This document shows, piece by piece, positions 17,306 through 26,841 of a DNA stretch of 64,000 bases (the first letter of the stretch is position 1; each line of letters begins with the position of its first letter). The notes beneath the pieces were generated by a model. That model was not told where the DNA came from and ran no database searches. It worked only from the letters and a program-made list of their open reading frames with translations. A program made the position numbers and the translations under genes. Source of the stretch: Pseudomonas viridiflava (GTDB lineage: Bacteria > Pseudomonadota > Gammaproteobacteria > Pseudomonadales > Pseudomonadaceae); NCBI RefSeq assembly GCF_900580865.1, contig NZ_UTBZ01000228.1, positions 340,541 to 404,540 of the forward strand, given 5' to 3'.

Positions 17306-19894
17306 ATGTCATCGCGTAAATTTGGACTCAACCTGGTGGTGGTTCTGGCAATCGCCGCCCTGTTCACCGGTTTCTGGGCGCTGATCAATCGTCCGGTTTC
17401 CGCGCCGAACTGGCCGGAGCAGATCTCCGGTTTCTCCTATTCGCCATTCCAGCAGGGCCAATACCCCCAGAAGGATCAATATCCGTCTGACGAAGAGATG
17501 CGCCGCGACCTGGAGATCATGAGCAAGCTGACGGACAACATCCGCATCTACTCGGTCGACGGCTCGTTGCAAGACATCCCGAAACTGGCTGAAGAGTTCG
17601 GCCTGCGCGTAACGCTGGGGATCTGGATCAGCCCCGACCAGGAACGCAACGAACGGGAGATCACCCGCGCCATCGAACTGGCCAACACTTCGCGCAGTGT
17701 GGTGCGCGTGGTGGTGGGTAACGAAGCGATCTTCCGCAAGGAAATCACCGCTCAAGAGCTGAGCGTGCTGCTCGATCGCGTGCGCGCGGCGGTGAAAGTG
17801 CCGGTGACCACCTCCGAGCAATGGCACGTCTGGGAAGAACATCCGGAACTGGCCAAGCACGTTGACCTGATCGCCGCGCACGTTCTGCCGTACTGGGAAT
17901 TCATCCCCGTCGACAAGGCCGGGCAGTTCGTTTTCGATCGCGCACGCGATCTGAAAAAAATGTTCCCGAAAAAGCCGCTGCTGCTCTCCGAAGTTGGCTG
18001 GCCGAGCAACGGCCGCATGCGTGGTGGCGCCGATGCGTCGCCGGCGGATCAGGCGATCTACCTGCGCACCCTGGTCAACAAGCTCAACCGCCAAGGTTTC
18101 AACTACTTCGTGATCGAAGCGTTTGACCAGCCGTGGAAGGCCAGCGACGAAGGTTCGGTCGGCGCCTATTGGGGCGTGTTCAACGCCGCGCGCCAGCAGA
18201 AATTCAACTTCGAAGGCCCGGTGGTCGCAATTCCGCAATGGCGTGTGCTGGCCGTCGGTTCGGTGGTGTTGGCGCTGCTGTCGCTGACCCTGCTGATGAT
18301 CGACGGCTCGGCGTTGCGCCAGCGTGGGCGGATCTTCCTGACCTTCATCGCCTTCCTTTGCGGTTCGGTGCTGGTGTGGATCGGTTACGACTACAGCCTG
18401 CAATACAGCACGTGGTTCAGTTTGACGGTCGGGTTCCTCTTGGCGCTGGGTGCGCTCGGGGTGTTTATCGTCTTGCTGACGGAGGCGCACGAACTGGCCG
18501 AAGCGGTGTGGATTCACAAGCGTCGGCGCGAGTTTCTGCCGGTCGAGGGCGACTCCAGCTATCGCCCGAAAGTCTCGATTCACGTGCCGTGCTACAACGA
18601 GCCGCCGGAGATGGTCAAACAGACCCTCGACGCCCTCGCCGCGCTCGATTACCCGGACTACGAAGTCCTGATCATCGACAACAACACCAAGGACCCGGCG
18701 GTGTGGGAGCCGGTGCGCGACTACTGTGAAACCCTCGGCCCGCGCTTCAAGTTCTTCCACGTCTCGCCGCTGGCCGGTTTCAAGGGCGGCGCGCTGAACT
18801 ACCTGATTCCGCACACCGCCAAGGATGCCGAAGTGATCGCCGTGATCGACTCCGATTACTGCGTGCACCCGAACTGGCTCAAGCACATGGTGCCGCACTT
18901 CGCCGACCCGAAAATCGCTGTGGTGCAGTCGCCGCAGGATTATCGCGATCAGAACGAAAGCACCTTCAAGAAGCTCTGCTATGCCGAATACAAAGGCTTC
19001 TTCCACATCGGCATGGTCACCCGTAACGACCGTGATGCGATCATTCAGCACGGCACCATGACCATGACCCGTCGTTCGGTGCTGGAAGAGTTGGGTTGGG
19101 CTGACTGGTGCATCTGTGAAGACGCCGAACTCGGTCTGCGCGTGTTTGAGAAAGGCCTGTCGGCGGCGTACTACCACGACAGCTACGGCAAGGGTCTGAT
19201 GCCGGATACGTTTATCGACTTCAAGAAACAGCGTTTCCGTTGGGCTTACGGTGCGATTCAGATCATCAAGCGCCACACCGGCAGCCTGTTGCGCGGCAAG
19301 GACACCGAACTGACGCGCGGCCAGCGTTACCACTTCCTCGCAGGCTGGTTGCCGTGGGTCGCGGACGGCATGAACATCTTCTTCACCGTCGGCGCGCTGT
19401 TGTGGTCGGCGGCGATGATCATCGTGCCGCAACGAGTCGATCCGCCGCTGCTGATCTTCGCAATCCCGCCGCTGGCGTTGTTCGTGTTCAAGGTCGGCAA
19501 GATCATCTTCCTCTACCGTCGCGCCGTTGGCGTGAACCTGAAAGATGCATTCTGCGCGGCACTGGCCGGGCTGGCGTTGTCGCACACCATCGCCAAAGCG
19601 GTGCTGTACGGCTTCTTCACCAGCAGCATTCCGTTCTTCCGTACGCCGAAAAACGCTGACAACCACGGCTTCTGGGTGGCGATTTCCGAAGCGCGGGAAG
19701 AGCTGTTCATCATGCTGCTGTTGTGGGGCGCGGCGCTGGGGATCTTCCTGGTCAACGGCATGCCGAGCAACGACATGCGCTTCTGGGTGGTGATGTTGCT
19801 GGTGCAGTCGTTGCCGTATCTGGCGGCGCTGATCATGGCGTTCCTGTCGTCGTTGCCGAAACCGGCGGCCAAGGCTGAGCCGGCAACAGCATAA
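17306..19894 (+). CDS. ndvB: Beta-glucan glucosyltransferase with GH17 and GT2 domains (NdvB-like)
   Basis: 862 aa from the ATG at 17306, chosen because it starts directly before the first membrane helix (residues 7–25). A GH17 domain follows (about 35–320): GNE at 138–140 supplies the acid and SEVGWPS at 228–234 the nucleophile Glu229. After two or three helices comes a GT2 domain with IPCYNE-like HVPCYNEPP, IDSDYC near 514 and QRFRW at 642–646, and then a C-terminal helix bundle. I recall an identical layout for P. aeruginosa NdvB (PA1163), which makes periplasmic cyclic beta-1,3-glucans tied to biofilm antibiotic tolerance. It is next to dapE and rlmA, as in that genome. A strong terminator follows. 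Confidence 0.88.
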   Translation: MSSRKFGLNLVVVLAIAALFTGFWALINRPVSAPNWPEQISGFSYSPFQQGQYPQKDQYPSDEEMRRDLEIMSKLTDNIRIYSVDGSLQDIPKLAEEFGLRVTLGIWISPDQERNEREITRAIELANTSRSVVRVVVGNEAIFRKEITAQELSVLLDRVRAAVKVPVTTSEQWHVWEEHPELAKHVDLIAAHVLPYWEFIPVDKAGQFVFDRARDLKKMFPKKPLLLSEVGWPSNGRMRGGADASPADQAIYLRTLVNKLNRQGFNYFVIEAFDQPWKASDEGSVGAYWGVFNAARQQKFNFEGPVVAIPQWRVLAVGSVVLALLSLTLLMIDGSALRQRGRIFLTFIAFLCGSVLVWIGYDYSLQYSTWFSLTVGFLLALGALGVFIVLLTEAHELAEAVWIHKRRREFLPVEGDSSYRPKVSIHVPCYNEPPEMVKQTLDALAALDYPDYEVLIIDNNTKDPAVWEPVRDYCETLGPRFKFFHVSPLAGFKGGALNYLIPHTAKDAEVIAVIDSDYCVHPNWLKHMVPHFADPKIAVVQSPQDYRDQNESTFKKLCYAEYKGFFHIGMVTRNDRDAIIQHGTMTMTRRSVLEELGWADWCICEDAELGLRVFEKGLSAAYYHDSYGKGLMPDTFIDFKKQRFRWAYGAIQIIKRHTGSLLRGKDTELTRGQRYHFLAGWLPWVADGMNIFFTVGALLWSAAMIIVPQRVDPPLLIFAIPPLALFVFKVGKIIFLYRRAVGVNLKDAFCAALAGLALSHTIAKAVLYGFFTSSIPFFRTPKNADNHGFWVAISEAREELFIMLLLWGAALGIFLVNGMPSNDMRFWVVMLLVQSLPYLAALIMAFLSSLPKPAAKAEPATA

Positions 19895-19912
19895 TCGCTA
19901 ACGGATAACGTC

Positions 19913-19939
19913 AAACGGCGGCCTTCGGGCCGCCGTTTT
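19913..19939 (+). terminator. Rho-independent terminator after ndvB
   Basis: Perfect 11-bp stem AAACGGCGGCC / GGCCGCCGTTT around a TTCG tetraloop, followed by TGCTTT. Begins about 19 bases after the ndvB stop. Confidence 0.92.
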
Positions 19940-19978
19940 GCTTTAGAATGACCGCCTTTTTCAATGCCAACAAACTCG

Positions 19979-20067
19979 GTAGGAGCTGCCGAAGGCTGCG
20001 ATCTTTTGATCTTGCTGTTGATTTTAAAAAACAAAATCAAAAGATCGCAGCCTGCGGCAGCTCCTAC
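19979..20067. repeat. Inverted repeat of the GTAGGAGCTGCCGAAGGCTG family
   Basis: Two 32-base arms (19979–20010 and 20036–20067) match in 31 of 32 positions as reverse complements, with a 25-base A/T-rich spacer. The sequence is a different REP class from the others in the window. It ends only 30 bases before the dapE start, so it lies in the dapE leader or promoter. Confidence 0.9.
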
Positions 20068-20097
20068 AGGTTTACCGTGCGCACCCGGAGTTATTAC

Positions 20098-21249
20098 ATG
20101 ACGGCCCACGCCGACCTTTCGCCGACCCTCCAACTCGCCATCGACCTGATCCGCCGTCCGTCCGTGACGCCAGTCGACGCCGATTGCCAGAAGCAGATGA
20201 TGCAGCGCCTGGGCGATGCCGGTTTCAGCCTCGAGCCGATGCGCATCGAAGATGTGGATAACTTCTGGGCCACTCACGGCAACAACGACGGCCCGGTGCT
20301 GTGCTTCGCCGGCCACACCGACGTGGTCCCGACCGGTCCGGTGACCGCGTGGCAGATCGACCCGTTCAACGCGCTGATCGACGAACACGGCATGCTCTGC
20401 GGCCGGGGCGCGGCGGACATGAAAGGCAGCCTGGCGTCGATGACCGTTGCCGCTGAGCGCTTTGTCGCCGACTACCCGAACCACAAAGGCAAGGTCGCGT
20501 TCCTGATCACCAGCGACGAAGAAGGCCCGGCACACCACGGCACCAAAGCAGTAGTCGAGCGTCTGGCCGCGCGTAATGAGCGTCTGGACTGGTGCATCGT
20601 CGGCGAACCGTCGAGCACCACCCTGGTTGGCGACGTCGTGAAGAACGGCCGTCGTGGCTCGCTGGGCGCCAAGCTCACGGTCAAAGGCATTCAGGGCCAC
20701 GTCGCTTACCCGCATCTGGCGAAGAATCCGATCCACCTCGCCGCTCCGGCGCTGGCCGAACTGGCCGCCGAGCACTGGGATCACGGCAACGATTTCTTCC
20801 CGCCGACCAGTTTCCAGATCTCCAACGTCAACTCCGGCACCGGCGCGACCAACGTGATTCCGGGGGATCTGGTGGCGGTGTTCAACTTCCGTTTCTCTAC
20901 CGAATCGACCGTTGAAGGCCTGCAGAAGCGCGTCGCCGATATTCTCGACAAACACGATCTGGACTGGCACATCGACTGGGCGCTGTCCGGCCTGCCGTTC
21001 CTCACCGAACCGGGCGCGTTGCTCGACGCGGTGTCGGCGAGCATCAAGGACATCACTGGTCGCGAGACCAAGGCGTCCACCAGCGGTGGTACTTCCGATG
21101 GTCGCTTCATCGCGACCATGGGTACGCAAGTGGTGGAACTGGGCCCTGTCAACGCGACTATTCACCAGGTCAACGAACGCGTACTGGCAGCCGATCTCGA
21201 CGTACTGACCGAGATCTACTACCAGACCCTGATCAAGTTGCTCGCCTGA
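20098..21249 (+). CDS. dapE: Succinyl-diaminopimelate desuccinylase
   Basis: 383 aa M20-family dizinc hydrolase that releases L,L-diaminopimelate from its succinyl form. The ATG at 20098 follows CCGGAG and opens the conserved SPTLQLAIDLIRRPSVTP; the frame is open upstream but passes through the inverted repeat, so that part is excluded. Metal ligands are visible: CFAGHTDVVP (about residue 62–71), GRGAADMKG, SDEEGPA with the catalytic Glu, and the C-terminal TSGGTSDGRF. The stop overlaps the rlmA start (TGATG). Confidence 0.96.
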   Translation: MTAHADLSPTLQLAIDLIRRPSVTPVDADCQKQMMQRLGDAGFSLEPMRIEDVDNFWATHGNNDGPVLCFAGHTDVVPTGPVTAWQIDPFNALIDEHGMLCGRGAADMKGSLASMTVAAERFVADYPNHKGKVAFLITSDEEGPAHHGTKAVVERLAARNERLDWCIVGEPSSTTLVGDVVKNGRRGSLGAKLTVKGIQGHVAYPHLAKNPIHLAAPALAELAAEHWDHGNDFFPPTSFQISNVNSGTGATNVIPGDLVAVFNFRFSTESTVEGLQKRVADILDKHDLDWHIDWALSGLPFLTEPGALLDAVSASIKDITGRETKASTSGGTSDGRFIATMGTQVVELGPVNATIHQVNERVLAADLDVLTEIYYQTLIKLLA

Positions 21250-22058
21250 TGCTCGCTTGCCCCATCTGCAGTGAACCGCTGAATGCGGTGGACAACGGCG
21301 TCGTCTGCCCGGCAGGCCATCGCTTCGACCGTGCGCGACAGGGTTATCTGAACCTGTTGCCGGTGCAGCACAAGAACAGCCGCGACCCTGGCGACAACCA
21401 GGCCATGGTCGAAGCGCGTCGCGACTTCTTGAACGCCGGGCATTACGCGCCGGTGGCCAAGCGACTGGCCGAACTGGCAGCGAGTTATGCGCCGGATCGC
21501 TGGGTCGACATCGGCTGTGGCGAGGGTTATTACACCGCGCAGATCGCCGAGGCTTTGCCGAACGCGGATGGCTATGCGCTGGACATCTCCCGCGAGGCGG
21601 TCAAACGCGCCTGCAAGCGTAACCCGGCGATTAGCTGGTTGATCGCCAGCATGGCCCGTGTGCCGTTGGCGTCGGGCAGTTGCCAGTTTCTCGCCAGTGT
21701 TTTCAGTCCTCTGGACTGGGAAGAAGCCAAGCGTCTGCTGAGTGTCGGCGGCGGTCTGATGAAAGTCGGCCCGACCAGCGGCCACCTGATGGAACTGCGC
21801 GAACGCCTGTACGACGAAGTGCGCGAGTACACCGACGACAAGCATCTGGCCCTGGTGCCGGAAGGCATGGCGCTGGCGCACAGTGAAACCCTGGAATTCA
21901 AACTGACGCTGAACAAGCCCGAGGATCGCGCCAACCTGTTGGCGATGACGCCCCACGGCTGGCGCGCCAGTGCCGAGCGTCGTGCGGCGGTGATCGAACA
22001 GGCCGAGCCGTTCGAGACCACCGTGTCGATGCGCTACGATTATTTCGTTCTTCAATAA
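21249..22058 (+). CDS. rlmA: 23S rRNA m1G745 methyltransferase
   Basis: 269 aa. Begins with a zinc-binding module (CPICSEPL … VVCPAGH), the mark of RlmA/RrmA, followed by a Rossmann-type SAM-binding domain with VDIGCGEGYYTAQIA near residue 85–99. Methylates G745 of 23S rRNA in E. coli. Starts on the last base of dapE, so it is translated with it; I recall the same dapE–rlmA order beside ndvB in P. aeruginosa. Confidence 0.92.
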   Translation: MLACPICSEPLNAVDNGVVCPAGHRFDRARQGYLNLLPVQHKNSRDPGDNQAMVEARRDFLNAGHYAPVAKRLAELAASYAPDRWVDIGCGEGYYTAQIAEALPNADGYALDISREAVKRACKRNPAISWLIASMARVPLASGSCQFLASVFSPLDWEEAKRLLSVGGGLMKVGPTSGHLMELRERLYDEVREYTDDKHLALVPEGMALAHSETLEFKLTLNKPEDRANLLAMTPHGWRASAERRAAVIEQAEPFETTVSMRYDYFVLQ

Positions 22059-22133
22059 CTTTTGGTTCCGGGCAAACGCCCGGGGCCGGCTAAATCCGCG
22101 AATGGATTTTTCAGACCCGCAGTGAGGACATCC

Positions 22134-22511
22134 ATGCGCCAACCGGACATCGAGATTTACCTGAAAGACGCCGACGTCGACCACAAGGCCATTTCGGCCT
22201 GGCTGGGCGAAGCGTTGGGCCCGTGCAGCGACTGGGTACAGAAAGGCCAGACTTACAAATGCAAGGCCGGCAACGTGCCGGTGACCTGGCTGCCGAAAGC
22301 CGTGGGCAAGTGGAACAGCCTGTACCTGGAAAGCGACCAGACGCCATGGGACGACGACATTGCCTGCGCGCGTGCAGCATTTGCCGCGCTGAACGTGGAA
22401 GTGCGTTGCGCGCCGGGCACGTGGATTGAAGAAGAAGGTGAGGAGACGGCGGATCGCTGGATGCGCATCAGCGCAGACGGTGAAGAAGAAATCACCTGGA
22501 AAACCGCGTAA
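22134..22511 (+). CDS. Conserved small protein of unknown function
   Basis: 125 aa from ATG 22134, preceded by AGTGAGGACATCC as ribosome-binding site. Acidic, no signal peptide or membrane helix. Begins MRQPDIEIYLKDADVDH and ends with a run of glutamates and aspartates. I do not recognise a named domain. It follows rlmA after 75 bases containing a small CCGGGC/GCCCGG hairpin (22068–22083) and precedes the cold-shock gene on the other strand, an order I recall from other Pseudomonas genomes. Confidence 0.8.
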   Translation: MRQPDIEIYLKDADVDHKAISAWLGEALGPCSDWVQKGQTYKCKAGNVPVTWLPKAVGKWNSLYLESDQTPWDDDIACARAAFAALNVEVRCAPGTWIEEEGEETADRWMRISADGEEEITWKTA

Positions 22512-22533
22512 CAACAAGCAACGCGGATACAAA

Positions 22534-22637
22534 TGTGGGAGCGAGCCTGCTCCGGGCGGCGTTCCGACGAATGCGTAGTGTCAGTCGATATGAATGGTGA
22601 CTGATACACCGCATTCGCGAGCAGGCTCGCTCCCACA
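22534..22637. repeat. REP pair with one degenerate arm
   Basis: A truncated REP (22534–22552, palindrome broken after TGCTC) faces an intact one (22614–22637) across 61 bases. Lies between convergent genes. Confidence 0.85.
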
Positions 22638-22652
22638 GTGGTTTTCAGCGAC

Positions 22653-22862
22653 TTACAGGCCTACAACGTCCTCAGCCTGCAAACCCTTCTCGCCAGTAAT
22701 CACCGCGTATTCAACCTGCTGGCCTTCAGTCAGCGAGCGATGCCCTTCGCCGCGAATCGCGCGGTAGTGCACGAACACGTCCACCCCGTCTTCGCGCTGG
22801 ATAAAGCCGTAGCCTTTCGCGTCGTTGAACCACTTCACGTTGCCGGTTTCACGTGTTGCCAT
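22653..22862 (-). CDS. CspA-family cold-shock protein
   Basis: 69 aa single-domain OB-fold nucleic-acid chaperone. RNP1 (KGYGFIQ) and RNP2 (VFVHYRAI) are present; a Gln replaces the more usual Thr after GFI. The ribosome-binding site AAGGAG precedes the ATG by nine bases. The leader contains an AGGCTTT/AAAGCCT hairpin (22892–22912), and about 240 bases separate it from plsB, consistent with the long structured leaders of csp genes. Whether it is cold-induced cannot be told from sequence. Confidence 0.95.
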   Translation of the reverse strand: MATRETGNVKWFNDAKGYGFIQREDGVDVFVHYRAIRGEGHRSLTEGQQVEYAVITGEKGLQAEDVVGL

Positions 22863-23100
22863 CTGTTCATACTCCTTTTTTATTATTGAACAGGCTTTTC
22901 GCAGGAAAGCCTTAGAGGAACGTCAGCCTGCGTCCGACGTCCATAAAAGGGCCCCGGCGACAGACCGCCGAGTATATGACAGGCGCGAAAACTCTCAACA
23001 GGAGATTACTTCGCCGCTTTTTTGCCGATTTTCGATGAATCCGGCACACTAGCCACCGCCCGAGCACCTGCTCGGTTTTATCCACTCATGCAGAAGCCGT

Positions 23101-25602
23101 ATGACCCGTTCTCCGTTCCGCCGTCTTGTGTTTGGCACCTTGCGCCGACTGTTGTACCTCTGGGTTCGCTCGGAGACGATCAATCAGTCGTCGTTCACCC
23201 TCAACCTCGACCGCAGTCGTCCGGTGTTCTACGTCCTGCAAAACCCTTCGCTGACCGATCTGGCGGTGGTCGACACCGAGTGCACCAAGGCCGGTCTGCC
23301 GCGTCCGGTGCTGCCGGTGTCAGTGGGTTCGCTGATCGAACCGGCGGCGTTTTTCTACCTGACGCCGGATCCGGACTGGCTCGGTCGCCAGGACAAACGC
23401 GGCGCGCCGCCGACCCTGACGCGTCTGGTCAGCGCACTCACCCAGAACGCTGCCGAAGACGCTCAGATCATTCCTGTCAGCGTGTTCTGGGGTCAGTCGC
23501 CGGACAGCGAAAACAGTCCGTGGAAGCTATTGTTCGCCGATAGCTGGGCCGTTACCGGGCGCCTGCGTCGACTGCTGAGCATCATCGTCCTTGGCCGTAA
23601 AACCCGCGTGCAGTTCTCCGCGCCGATTCACCTGCGCGAGCTGATCGAGCACAACAAGGGCCACGAACGGACCGTGCGCATGGCCCAGCGCATCCTGCGC
23701 GTACACTTCCGCAACCTCAAAGCGGCGGTGATCGGCCCGGACATTTCCCACCGCCGTAACCTGGTCAAAGGTCTGCTCAACCAGCCATTGGTCAAGCAAG
23801 CGATCCTCGACGAAGCCGAGCGCGAAAACATCTCCGCGGAAAAAGCCAAGGCCCAGGCCCTGCGCTACGGCAACGAGATCGCCTCGGACTACACCTACAC
23901 CGCGATCCGCTTTCTGGAAGTAGTGCTGAGCTGGTTCTGGAACAAGATCTACGACGGCATCAAGGTCAACCACATCGAAGGCGTGCAGAAGGTCGCCCAG
24001 GGTCACGAAGTGATCTATGTGCCGTGCCACCGCAGCCACATCGACTATTTGCTGCTGTCGTATCTGCTGTTCCGCAACGGCCTGACCCCGCCGCACATCG
24101 CCGCCGGGATCAACCTGAACATGCCGGTGATCGGCAGCCTGCTGCGCCGCGGCGGTGCGTTCTTCATGCGCCGCACGTTCAAGGGCAATCCGCTGTACAC
24201 CTCGGTGTTCAACGAATACCTGCACACCCTGTTCACCAAAGGCTTCCCGGTCGAGTACTTCGTCGAGGGCGGCCGTTCGCGCACCGGGCGCATGCTGCAA
24301 CCGAAAACCGGGATGCTCGCCATCACGATGCGCAGCTTCCTGCGTTCGTCGCGCATGCCGATCGTGTTTGTACCGGTGTACATCGGTTATGAGCGTGTGC
24401 TGGAGGGGCGCACCTACCTCGGCGAACTGCGCGGCGCGAGCAAGAAGAAAGAGTCGATCTTCGATATTTTCAAAGTCATCGGCGCGCTGAAGCAGCGTTT
24501 CGGTCAGGTTGCGGTGAACTTCGGTGAGCCGATCAAACTGGCGGAATTCCTCGACGCCGAGCAACCGGACTGGCGTCAGCAGGAACTCGGCCCGCAGTAC
24601 AAACCAGCGTGGCTCAACGAAACCACCAATCGCCTCGGCGAGAAAGTCGCGCAGCATTTGAACGAAGCGGCGGCGATCAACCCGGTCAACCTGGTGGCGC
24701 TGGCGCTGCTGTCGACTACGCGTCTGGCACTGGATGATCGCGCCATGGCACGAGTGCTGGATCTGTATCTGGCGCTGCTGCGCAAAGTCCCGTACTCGCC
24801 GCACACCACCTTGCCGGAAGGTGATGGCCGGGCGCTGATCGAGCATGTGAAGGACATGGACCTGCTCGCCGAGCAGAACGATGCGCTGGGCAAGATTCTC
24901 TATCTGGATGAGCAAAATGCCGTCCTGATGACCTACTACCGCAACAACGTGCTGCACATCTTCGCGTTGCCGGCGCTGCTGGCGAGTTTCTTCCAGAGCG
25001 CCTCGCGCATGAGCCGCGAACAGATCCTGCGCTACACCCGCGCACTGTATCCGTACCTGCAATCGGAATTGTTCATTCGCTGGACGCTGGACGAACTGGA
25101 CGGTGTGGTCGATCAGTGGCTGGAAGCGTTCGTCGAACAAGGCCTGTTGCGTTTCGAGAAAGACGTCTATCTGCGTCCGGCACCCAGCTCGCGACATTTC
25201 GTCCTGCTGACGCTGCTGTCGAAGAGCATCGCCCAGACCTTGCAGCGCTTCTACATGACCGTGTCCTTGCTGCTCAACAGCGGCCAGAACAGCATCAGCG
25301 CCGAAGAGCTGGAAGACCTCTGCACGGTCATGGCCCAGCGCCTGTCGATCCTCCATGGCCTCAACGCCCCGGAGTTCTTCGACAAGAGCCTGTTCCGCCA
25401 CTTCATCCAGACCCTGCTCGACCTCGACGTGCTGCGTCGCGACGAGGCCGGCAAACTGAGTTATCACGAACTGCTCGGCGAACTCGCCGAAGGTGCGGCC
25501 AAACGCGTGTTGCCGGCGGAGATTCGCTTGTCGATCCGCCAGGTCGCGCTGCATCGCAGTGAAGACGCTGCAGATCAGGTCGTCGCCCAACCCGAGACCT
25601 GA
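23101..25602 (+). CDS. plsB: Glycerol-3-phosphate 1-O-acyltransferase
   Basis: 833 aa inner-membrane enzyme that starts phospholipid synthesis by acylating sn-glycerol 3-phosphate at position 1. The catalytic HX4D motif is HRSHID (His310, Asp315), followed by GGAFFMRRTF and FVEGGRSRTGR, blocks II and III of the acyltransferase family. Length is the usual 800-plus. Transcribed alone, divergent from the cold-shock gene; a REP pair follows. With cdsA, it covers two steps of the phospholipid pathway in this window. Confidence 0.97.
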   Translation: MTRSPFRRLVFGTLRRLLYLWVRSETINQSSFTLNLDRSRPVFYVLQNPSLTDLAVVDTECTKAGLPRPVLPVSVGSLIEPAAFFYLTPDPDWLGRQDKRGAPPTLTRLVSALTQNAAEDAQIIPVSVFWGQSPDSENSPWKLLFADSWAVTGRLRRLLSIIVLGRKTRVQFSAPIHLRELIEHNKGHERTVRMAQRILRVHFRNLKAAVIGPDISHRRNLVKGLLNQPLVKQAILDEAERENISAEKAKAQALRYGNEIASDYTYTAIRFLEVVLSWFWNKIYDGIKVNHIEGVQKVAQGHEVIYVPCHRSHIDYLLLSYLLFRNGLTPPHIAAGINLNMPVIGSLLRRGGAFFMRRTFKGNPLYTSVFNEYLHTLFTKGFPVEYFVEGGRSRTGRMLQPKTGMLAITMRSFLRSSRMPIVFVPVYIGYERVLEGRTYLGELRGASKKKESIFDIFKVIGALKQRFGQVAVNFGEPIKLAEFLDAEQPDWRQQELGPQYKPAWLNETTNRLGEKVAQHLNEAAAINPVNLVALALLSTTRLALDDRAMARVLDLYLALLRKVPYSPHTTLPEGDGRALIEHVKDMDLLAEQNDALGKILYLDEQNAVLMTYYRNNVLHIFALPALLASFFQSASRMSREQILRYTRALYPYLQSELFIRWTLDELDGVVDQWLEAFVEQGLLRFEKDVYLRPAPSSRHFVLLTLLSKSIAQTLQRFYMTVSLLLNSGQNSISAEELEDLCTVMAQRLSILHGLNAPEFFDKSLFRHFIQTLLDLDVLRRDEAGKLSYHELLGELAEGAAKRVLPAEIRLSIRQVALHRSEDAADQVVAQPET

Positions 25603-25609
25603 TGCCCCC

Positions 25610-25694
25610 TGTGGGAGCTTGCTCGCGAAGACGGAGTGTCAGTCGACATCTCAGTGACTGAAATACCGCCTTCGCGAGCAGGCTCGCTCCCACA
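25610..25694. repeat. REP pair downstream of plsB
   Basis: GTGGGAGCTTGCTCGCGAA (lacking a few bases of the full palindrome) at about 25610–25629 and an intact inverted copy at 25671–25694. Confidence 0.88.
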
Positions 25695-25713
25695 TTGAAA
25701 AGGAGAACGTCCG

Positions 25714-26112
25714 ATGAAAAAACTCACCCTGCTCGCCGCCGCCACAATACTGAGCGCCTGCCAATCGACAACACCTGCCGGCAAGGTCGGTCTCGACGGT
25801 GAAGTGTTCTACCTGCAGCGCATCGCCCTGCCACCGAGCGCGACCCTCAGCGTCAGCCTGCAGGACGTTTCCCTGGCCGACGCGCCAGCCGTCGTACTGG
25901 ACGAGCAAAAAGGCCCGGTCAAAGGTCAAGTGCCACTGCCCTTCCACTTGAGCTACGATCCGGCGCAGGTTAAAGCGGGCCACCGTTACTCGGTCAGCGC
26001 GCGCATTGAAGTCAACGGTGAGTTGATGTTCATCACCACCGAAAACCACGCCGTGCAACTCGACGGCAACGACCCGCAGCCGCTGAAAATCCGCGTCGAC
26101 GCCGTTCGTTAA
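25714..26112 (+). CDS. YbaY-family lipoprotein
   Basis: 132 aa. Signal peptide with lipobox LSAC (Cys16) predicts lipidation and an envelope location. The rest is a beta-rich YbaY-type domain (GEVFYLQRIALPPSATLSVSLQDVS … LPFHLSYDPAQV). The family has no well-defined biochemical role; in other species it is linked to envelope or meta-stability phenotypes. The start ATG follows AAAAGGAGAA, which also directly abuts the REP pair. About 40 bases before the DUF4197 gene, so probably cotranscribed with it. Confidence 0.85.
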   Translation: MKKLTLLAAATILSACQSTTPAGKVGLDGEVFYLQRIALPPSATLSVSLQDVSLADAPAVVLDEQKGPVKGQVPLPFHLSYDPAQVKAGHRYSVSARIEVNGELMFITTENHAVQLDGNDPQPLKIRVDAVR

Positions 26113-26151
26113 TTCATTTTCCGCAACCCTTTCCGCAACAAGGAAGCCGCC

Positions 26152-26841
26152 ATGCTCCGCCCTACCCTTCGCTTCGCCGGCCTCTGTGCAGGCCTGATGA
26201 TCTCCGCCAGCGCCATGGCCTTGTCGCTGAGTGACCTGTCGCAAAAAGACGCCACCGGCGGCCTCAAGGACGCCCTGACCCAAGGCGCGCAAATCGCCGT
26301 CAAACAACTCGGCACCCCCGGCGGCTTCAGCAACAACCCCGACGTGAAGATCGAACTGCCGGGCAAACTCGGCAAAGCTGCGAGCAAGATGAAAGCCTTC
26401 GGCATGGGCGCCCAGGTCGAAGAACTTGAAACCGCCATGAACAAGGCTGCCGAATCCGCGGTGACCCAGGCCCAGCCAATCCTCGTCGACGCCGTGAAGA
26501 AAATGAGCGTGGAAGACGCCAAAGGCATCCTCAGCGGCGGCAAGGATTCGGCCACGCAATACCTCGACAAATCCAGCCGCGAACAGATCCGCGCCAAGTT
26601 CCTGCCGATCGTCAAACAGGCGACCGACAAGGTTGGCGTAGCGCAGAAGTACAACTCGTTCGCTGGTCAGGCTGCTGCGTTTGGCGTGGTGGATGCGAAG
26701 AGCGCCAATGTCGAGAACTACGTCACCGAACAAGCGCTCAATGGCCTGTTCGAGATGATCGGCAAACAGGAAGAAACCATCCGCCAGAACCCGGCCGCTG
26801 CGGCGACCAGTCTGGCGAAGAAGGTGTTCGGCACGCTCTAA
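26152..26841 (+). CDS. DUF4197 domain protein, exported
   Basis: 229 aa with a cleavable signal peptide (residues 1–23, cleavage after ASAMA). The mature part is helical and matches the DUF4197 pattern (LSDLSQKDATGGLKDALTQGA … YTV-type core with VGVAQKYNSFAGQ). Function unknown; periplasmic by prediction. Possibly an operon with the YbaY-like lipoprotein. Its last four bases overlap the convergent fic gene. Confidence 0.88.
   Translation: MLRPTLRFAGLCAGLMISASAMALSLSDLSQKDATGGLKDALTQGAQIAVKQLGTPGGFSNNPDVKIELPGKLGKAASKMKAFGMGAQVEELETAMNKAAESAVTQAQPILVDAVKKMSVEDAKGILSGGKDSATQYLDKSSREQIRAKFLPIVKQATDKVGVAQKYNSFAGQAAAFGVVDAKSANVENYVTEQALNGLFEMIGKQEETIRQNPAAAATSLAKKVFGTL

Noticed and set aside
17309..19666. 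785-codon open frame opposite ndvB
   Set aside because: Shadow of ndvB; His/Arg/Asp-rich translation with no domain or ribosome-binding site.
23527..25590. 687-codon minus frame opposite plsB
   Set aside because: Shadow of plsB; no supporting motif.
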